A stretch of 64,000 nt of DNA, from positions 1 through 64,000 of the forward strand of contig JAOQAK010000007.1 in the NCBI GenBank assembly GCA_025963635.1. The letters run 5' to 3'. Source of the DNA: Ferruginibacter sp. Lineage in GTDB: Bacteria; Bacteroidota; Bacteroidia; Chitinophagales; Chitinophagaceae. Shown here in pieces: positions 59,606 to 64,000 of the stretch. Made by a program: the position numbers and the translations under genes. The notes beneath the pieces are model-generated. The model saw nothing but the letters and a program-made list of their open reading frames with translations. It ran no database searches and was not told where the DNA came from. Position 1 is the first letter of the stretch, and every line of letters starts with the position of its first letter.

Positions 59606-60622
59606 ATGACAGATAATAATTTCATTTTTATTTCGCCGGCGCAAATGGAGGAACGCTTTGCATCGATTTTACTTGAGATTGGATTTACTGATCAAAAAGC
59701 AAATGAATGTGCAGCCATTTTTACCGCTAACAGTGTAGACGGAATTTATACGCACGGCGTAAATCGCTTCCCAAGATTTGTGCAATATGTAAAAGATGGG
59801 TTTGTTTTACCTCATGCAATCCCTTCCCTTAAAAATAAATTTGGAGCCATTGAACAATGGGATGGTAACCTCGGCCCTGGTCCTTTAAATGCGGTGCATG
59901 CCACTGAAACAGTAATGGGGCTGGCCCGGCAATACGGTATTGGTTGTGTATCGCTGGCAAATACAAACCATTGGATGCGGGGCGGTACTTACGGATGGCA
60001 GGCGGCAAAAGCAGGATTTGTTTTTATTGGGTGGACGAACACCACGGCTATAATGCCCACGTGGGGAGCAATTGATCCTAAATTAGGCAACAACCCAATG
60101 GTGATGGCTTTACCGTATAAAGAAGAAGCCATTGTGCTGGATATGGCCATGTCGCAATATTCGTATGGCGCAATGGAATTGGCAGTGATGAAAAATGAAA
60201 AGCTGCCGGTAGATGGGGGATATAATTCCAATGGCGAACAAACCAATGACCCGGCTGCCATTCTTGAGTCAAAAAGACCATTGCCCGTTGGTTACTGGAA
60301 GGGAGCAGGTTTGTCTTTGCTGCTCGACATACTGGCAACTGTTTTATCGGGTGGCTTAGCGGTGCATGAAATTGCTAAAAAAGCCGTTGAAGACAGTTTA
60401 TCGCAGGTATTTATTGCGATAGATATATCAAAATTGGGAAACCATTCCATGATTGCCAGAACCGTGCAAGGCATTATTGAAGATTATCACCAATCAGTTG
60501 CGGCAGATGCAACAAAAAATATTACTTATCCCGGCGAAAGGGTTTTATTTACCAGGGAAAATAATGTAGTCAATGGTATTCCGGTACTCAGGAAAGTATG
60601 GGAGGGAATTCTGGCGCTTTGA
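59606..60622 (+). CDS. YiaK-type malate/lactate-family dehydrogenase (2,3-diketo-L-gulonate reductase-like)
   Basis: The 338-residue cytoplasmic protein of the LDH2/MDG superfamily has THGVNRFPRFVQYV (catalytic His), LANTNHWMRGGTYGWQAA (YiaK-like), NNPMVMALPY and GYWKGAGLSLLLDILATVLSGG. The family uses NAD(P)H to reduce 2-keto acids; the closest named relatives reduce 2,3-diketo-L-gulonate. It has no signal peptide, unlike all other PUL enzymes around it, so it acts on an imported sugar acid, possibly one derived from the unsaturated uronate released by the GH88/GH105 enzymes. That substrate is inference. Confidence 0.88.
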   Translation: MTDNNFIFISPAQMEERFASILLEIGFTDQKANECAAIFTANSVDGIYTHGVNRFPRFVQYVKDGFVLPHAIPSLKNKFGAIEQWDGNLGPGPLNAVHATETVMGLARQYGIGCVSLANTNHWMRGGTYGWQAAKAGFVFIGWTNTTAIMPTWGAIDPKLGNNPMVMALPYKEEAIVLDMAMSQYSYGAMELAVMKNEKLPVDGGYNSNGEQTNDPAAILESKRPLPVGYWKGAGLSLLLDILATVLSGGLAVHEIAKKAVEDSLSQVFIAIDISKLGNHSMIARTVQGIIEDYHQSVAADATKNITYPGERVLFTRENNVVNGIPVLRKVWEGILAL

Positions 60623-60851
60623 AATATTGCAATGATTTGCCGTATTTTTTACGAAAATAAGAACTGTTGCATACTGGGTTGCGGTTTTATTGACACTACT
60701 ATTTGCGAATACCTTATTCACCAATCTTTGCATCAAGTTAACCTGATTGCCGGCCGCTTTTAATCACTTCCGTTTATTCTTTTAATTGTCACTCTGACAT
60801 AATCCCATCACAATACGGTATTTTGCGGGCGAATTTATTAAATTGATCCCC

Positions 60852-62537
60852 ATGAGAAAAGGAGCCATGATATTTCTTTTATCCCTTACATGTTTTTGTA
60901 AATCCGGCGCACAACAGGTAAATGATACCGCTTTCATCTATGTGAACGCAGGCAAACCTATAGCCCCGATGAAACCAGTGTGGGCATGGTTTGGATATGA
61001 TGAGCCAAATTATACCTATATGAAAGACGGCAAAAAATTGTTGTCGGAGTTGGCTGCATTGAGTCCAGTGCCGGTATATGTTCGGGCTCATAGTCTATTG
61101 ACAACCGGCGATGGCACGCCTGCTTTAAAATGGGGATCAACCAATATTTACCGAGAAGATGCTAATGGCAACCCTGTTTACTACTGGAATATTGTGGATT
61201 CTATTTTTGACACTTATGTACAACGGGGGATGAAACCGTTGGCGCAGATGGGTTTTATGCCGGAAGCATTGTCCACCAAGCCTCAGCCCTACCAGCATCA
61301 TTGGCAGCCCGGACAGCCTTATAGCAATATCAATACGGGTTGGCGATATCCGCCGAAGGATTATGCTAAATGGGGAGAACTGATCTACCAATGGGTAAAG
61401 CACTGTGCAGAACGTTATGGTAAAAAAGAAGTAGAAAGCTGGTATTGGGAATTGTGGAATGAACCCAACTCCCCTTACTGGGGCGGAACAGTGCAGGAGT
61501 ATTGTAAGCTTTACGATTATTCCGTTGCCGGTGTCAGAAAAGCTTTACCCACTGCAAGGGTAGGCGGCCCACATGTAACCGGCCCGTCTGGCAAAGGTGC
61601 AGCTGATTTTTTAAAAACTTTTATTCAGCATTGCTTCCATGATACCAATTATGTGACTGGTAAAATTGGCACACCGGTAGACTTCATTGCTTTTCATGCC
61701 AAAGGCGCTCCACGTGTGGTAAATGGTCATGTTCGCATGAATGTTGGCACCCAGCTAAGAGATATTTCCAGTGGCTTTGCAATCGTTGCATCTTATCCGG
61801 AAACAAAAGATCTGCCGATCATCATCGGTGAGAGTGATCCTGAAGGTTGCGCTGCATGCGGAATGGCAACCAATCCCGAAAATGCGTACCGGAATGGAAC
61901 GGTGTATTCAAGTTATACCGCAGCGTCTTTTGCAAGAAAATATTTACTGGCAGATTTGCACAAGGTGAATTTCCTTGGGGCGGTTTCCTGGTCGTTTGAA
62001 TTTGAAGACCAGCCATGGTTCTATGGCTTCCGCGACCTGGCTACCAATGGCGTGGATAAACCTGTGCTGAATGTATTTCGTATGTTTGGTATGATGAAGG
62101 GGCAAAGATTAGCCGTGAATGGCAATAAGATGTATCCCCTTTTGACAATAAGAGATTCCAGCGTACGGCGGGGAGATGATTTAGGCGGCATAGCTGCCAA
62201 AGATGAAAAGAATTGTACCATAATGTTGTGGAATTACCACGATGATGACACAAGCGGCTTGCCCGGGCAGGTGTCGGTACAGGTTAAAGATCTGCCTGCG
62301 AAAAATATCACAGTTACCCAATACAGGATTGATAAGCAACACAGCAATTCTTACGAGGCATGGAAAAAGATGGGATCACCAAAACAGCCAACCAAAGCCC
62401 AAATAGATACACTCGAAAAAGCTGGGCAGTTACAGCAAATAAATAAACCATTTAAGTCAATCGTGAAAAATGGGATTTGGGTATATAATCTTTCATTTCC
62501 GCGGCAAGCAGTGGCCTTGTTAAAAATAGATTGGTAA
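60852..62537 (+). CDS. GH39-like secreted glycoside hydrolase
   Basis: ATG 60852 (MRKGAMIFL) gives 561 residues with a signal peptide ending SGAQ. Clan GH-A acids are clear: Glu204 in YWELWNEPNSPYWGG and Glu327 in IIIGESDPEGCAACG. WAWFGYDEPNYTYMKDGKKLLSEL near residue 50 and WSFEFEDQPWFYGFRDLATNG are characteristic of a GH39 subgroup common in Bacteroidota PULs. The C-terminal 130 residues form a beta-sandwich. Activities in the family include beta-xylosidase, alpha-iduronidase and arabinosidase types, so the bond cleaved cannot be named. It is the last enzyme of the locus. Confidence 0.87.
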   Translation: MRKGAMIFLLSLTCFCKSGAQQVNDTAFIYVNAGKPIAPMKPVWAWFGYDEPNYTYMKDGKKLLSELAALSPVPVYVRAHSLLTTGDGTPALKWGSTNIYREDANGNPVYYWNIVDSIFDTYVQRGMKPLAQMGFMPEALSTKPQPYQHHWQPGQPYSNINTGWRYPPKDYAKWGELIYQWVKHCAERYGKKEVESWYWELWNEPNSPYWGGTVQEYCKLYDYSVAGVRKALPTARVGGPHVTGPSGKGAADFLKTFIQHCFHDTNYVTGKIGTPVDFIAFHAKGAPRVVNGHVRMNVGTQLRDISSGFAIVASYPETKDLPIIIGESDPEGCAACGMATNPENAYRNGTVYSSYTAASFARKYLLADLHKVNFLGAVSWSFEFEDQPWFYGFRDLATNGVDKPVLNVFRMFGMMKGQRLAVNGNKMYPLLTIRDSSVRRGDDLGGIAAKDEKNCTIMLWNYHDDDTSGLPGQVSVQVKDLPAKNITVTQYRIDKQHSNSYEAWKKMGSPKQPTKAQIDTLEKAGQLQQINKPFKSIVKNGIWVYNLSFPRQAVALLKIDW

Positions 62538-62842
62538 AATTACAACATCAACGCTTAACCATTACCGTGCGCAAATTTATACAGGAAGTGCATTTCCGTT
62601 TGCTTCGTTAATTTTCTTATTGATATACGTCTCTTCATTTCAATACAAATATTTCTTCAAAGCCGCAGGTTAATTTAGTTAATGTCGTCTTAATAGTATC
62701 GTTTTATTACTCAAGGAATGTACTGAGTGGAAATTACCGGAAGTATTACTAGGCAACCGATTGAATGCGGGTGATTGTTTCAGTAAAATCTTGTACTTAC
62801 TTTTAAAATAAAACTGCAAGCCCTAAAAACATAACCCGGTAA
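62538..62842. other. Intergenic region downstream of the PUL
   Basis: About 300 bp separate the GH39-like gene from the last, truncated gene. AT-rich, with no strong hairpin, RNA gene or clear promoter box found. Confidence 0.4.
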
Positions 62843-64000
62843 ATGAAAAGAATTATACTATTTCTCTGTTTGATTATTACAGCCAATGCATTACAGGCAC
62901 AATCAAAAACATACGGTACCATCAAGGGCACGATTGCAGATTCTTTAAATAAACTTCCACTTACAGACGCGACTATCAGCTTATTCAATAAGATCGATTC
63001 CAGCGGCGCCGGCTTTGCTGTGGCAGACAAACAAGGCTTGTTCCAGATAAAAAATATTGCTCCTGGCAACTACCTGTTAGGCATCAGTTATGCAGGTTAT
63101 AAGGAGTTGGTAAAAAATATTCATATTACACCGGCGCAATTCAATTTTGATTTGGGAACCATTTATTTAAATGCCGACACGGGAATGTTGGCGGGTGTGG
63201 TGATTATGTCCACACCGATCGTTATAAAAAAAGATACGGTAGAATTCAGGGCAGCAGCTTTCAAAACAAAGCCCAATGCAACTGTGGAAGATCTGCTGAA
63301 AAAATTGCCGGGAGTAGAAGTCGACAAAGATGGTAATATCTCTGCCCAGGGTGAGCAGATCACCAAGGTATATGTGGATGGGAAAGAGTTTTTCAGCAAT
63401 GATCCCAAACTCGCTACAAAAAACTTAACAGCGGAATTGGTTGAGAGTGTGCAGGTATTTGATGATATGAGCGACCAGGCAAAGTTTACCAAGGTGGATG
63501 ACGGGAGCAAACAACGCACCATCAATATCAAATTAAAAAAGGATCGCAAAAAAGGATATTTCGGCAGGGCTACTGTGGGCGCAGGTAGCAGTGACCGTTA
63601 CTCCGCCAATCTCTCGGCAAATTTGTTTAACAATACCAGGCAACTTTCTGTGCTGGGTGGACTGAACAATGTAAACAGGCTGGGCTTTTCATCCAGTGAT
63701 ATCATTAGCAGTATGGGTGGCATGGGCGGAATGTCAGCCGGAGGCGGAGGCAACCGCGGCGGTGGTAACCGTGGTGGAGGTAACCGCGGAGGTGGTGCAG
63801 TGAACGATGCGCCAAATGGGAATACAGAGTCATGGAACGGGGGCATTAATTACCGCGATGTTTTAAGTCCGAAACTGGAGTTCACAGGTAATTATTTTGT
63901 TGCCAATACCAACACGATTGTACATAGCAATAGTTACAGCCAAAACTTTTTTCCCAACGATTCTGTTGCCAACACCACTGAAGAGTCTTACAATAAAAAC
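62843..64000 (+). CDS. Outer-membrane beta-barrel (TonB-dependent receptor-like) protein, 3' end cut by window
   Basis: ATG 62843 (MKRIILFLC) opens a frame that runs past the window end (386 codons visible). A signal peptide ends LQAQ. A CarboxypepD_reg-like domain follows (YGTIKGTIADSLNKLPL, IAPGNYLLGISYAGY), then a plug-like domain (TVEDLLKKLPGVEVDKDGNI, VYVDGKEFFSNDP) and the start of a barrel (RATVGAGSSDRYSANLS). This is the OMP_b-brl_3 type rather than a SusC. Residues near 290-315 are a Gly/Asn/Arg tandem repeat (three NRGGG units, 12-bp DNA period). No SusD follows in the visible part, so its cargo is unknown. Confidence 0.9.
   Translation, partial: MKRIILFLCLIITANALQAQSKTYGTIKGTIADSLNKLPLTDATISLFNKIDSSGAGFAVADKQGLFQIKNIAPGNYLLGISYAGYKELVKNIHITPAQFNFDLGTIYLNADTGMLAGVVIMSTPIVIKKDTVEFRAAAFKTKPNATVEDLLKKLPGVEVDKDGNISAQGEQITKVYVDGKEFFSNDPKLATKNLTAELVESVQVFDDMSDQAKFTKVDDGSKQRTINIKLKKDRKKGYFGRATVGAGSSDRYSANLSANLFNNTRQLSVLGGLNNVNRLGFSSSDIISSMGGMGGMSAGGGGNRGGGNRGGGNRGGGAVNDAPNGNTESWNGGINYRDVLSPKLEFTGNYFVANTNTIVHSNSYSQNFFPNDSVANTTEESYNKN

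Noticed and set aside
40102..62537. Ulvan utilisation locus
   Set aside because: GH88, GH105, GH39 and BNR_4 genes fit, but no sulfatase is present and GH51 points to arabinose-bearing plant glycans; kept only as an alternative to test.
1..64000. tRNA, rRNA or riboswitch
   Set aside because: Reading the intergenic regions gave no T-loop/anticodon pattern, rRNA segment or recognisable riboswitch core; a covariance-model search would be needed to exclude small RNAs.
1..64000. Prophage, transposon or plasmid segment
   Set aside because: No transposase, integrase, phage structural or replication gene and no long terminal repeats were found.

Overview
The window comes from a non-photosynthetic member of the Bacteroidota, most likely Chitinophagaceae or a close relative. 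The evidence is a SusC/SusD pair, a type IX secretion sorting domain at the end of the first protein, TAnnTTTG-type -7 promoter boxes, SPII lipoproteins with a Cys after SS/LS, Bacteroidetes-type rhamnose catabolic genes and many hybrid signalling proteins. No rRNA, tRNA, CRISPR array or insertion sequence was seen.

Layout. 1-4361: 3' part of a giant secreted T9SS cargo protein. 4489-6250: two small uncertain ORFs, a cluster of TTGTGTCA-type repeats and a multiply frameshifted HTH regulator. 6251-9621: a compact kaiC-kaiB-kaiB-PAS histidine kinase operon. 10116-11000: a GT2 glycosyltransferase. 11050-13684: a membrane histidine kinase overlapping a response regulator that carries Crp-type sensor and DNA-binding domains. 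13804-22544: four YceI-family proteins, an outer-membrane barrel, a HemN-like radical SAM protein, a Crp/Fnr regulator, an F420-oxidoreductase-like protein and a small membrane protein. 22642-30643: aromatic ring-opening dioxygenase, Lrp regulator, EamA exporter, secreted nuclease/phosphatase-like protein, aldo/keto reductase, REC-PAS-kinase and an MFS transporter. 30706-39702: TPR lipoprotein, a reprolysin-like protein with an altered active site, a membrane protein with an AraC regulator, then a GT4/PIG-L pair. 40102-46704: a complete L-rhamnose pathway. 47072-62537: a polysaccharide utilisation locus (PUL). 62843-64000: start of an outer-membrane beta-barrel protein.

How the genes fit together. 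(a) The Kai-type operon has the ATPase/kinase core, two KaiB-fold proteins and a kinase output, but no KaiA. (b) In the YceI region, four promoters (three reading into YceI genes, one into the oxidoreductase) share an FNR-like operator placed 52-54 bp upstream of the end of a TAnnTTTG box. A Crp/Fnr protein encoded among them has a recognition helix nearly identical to that of FNR, so this looks like a local regulon. (c) The PUL encodes SusC/D, GH105, GH88, a BNR_4 beta-propeller, GH51, a DUF2264 protein, a YiaK-type dehydrogenase and a GH39-like enzyme. It lies directly downstream of rhaT-rhaEW-rhaM-rhaI-kinase. Together they fit stripping of Rha-GlcA and arabinofuranose from a plant arabinogalactan-like glycan, with the released rhamnose burned next door. 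The substrate is inferred, not shown.
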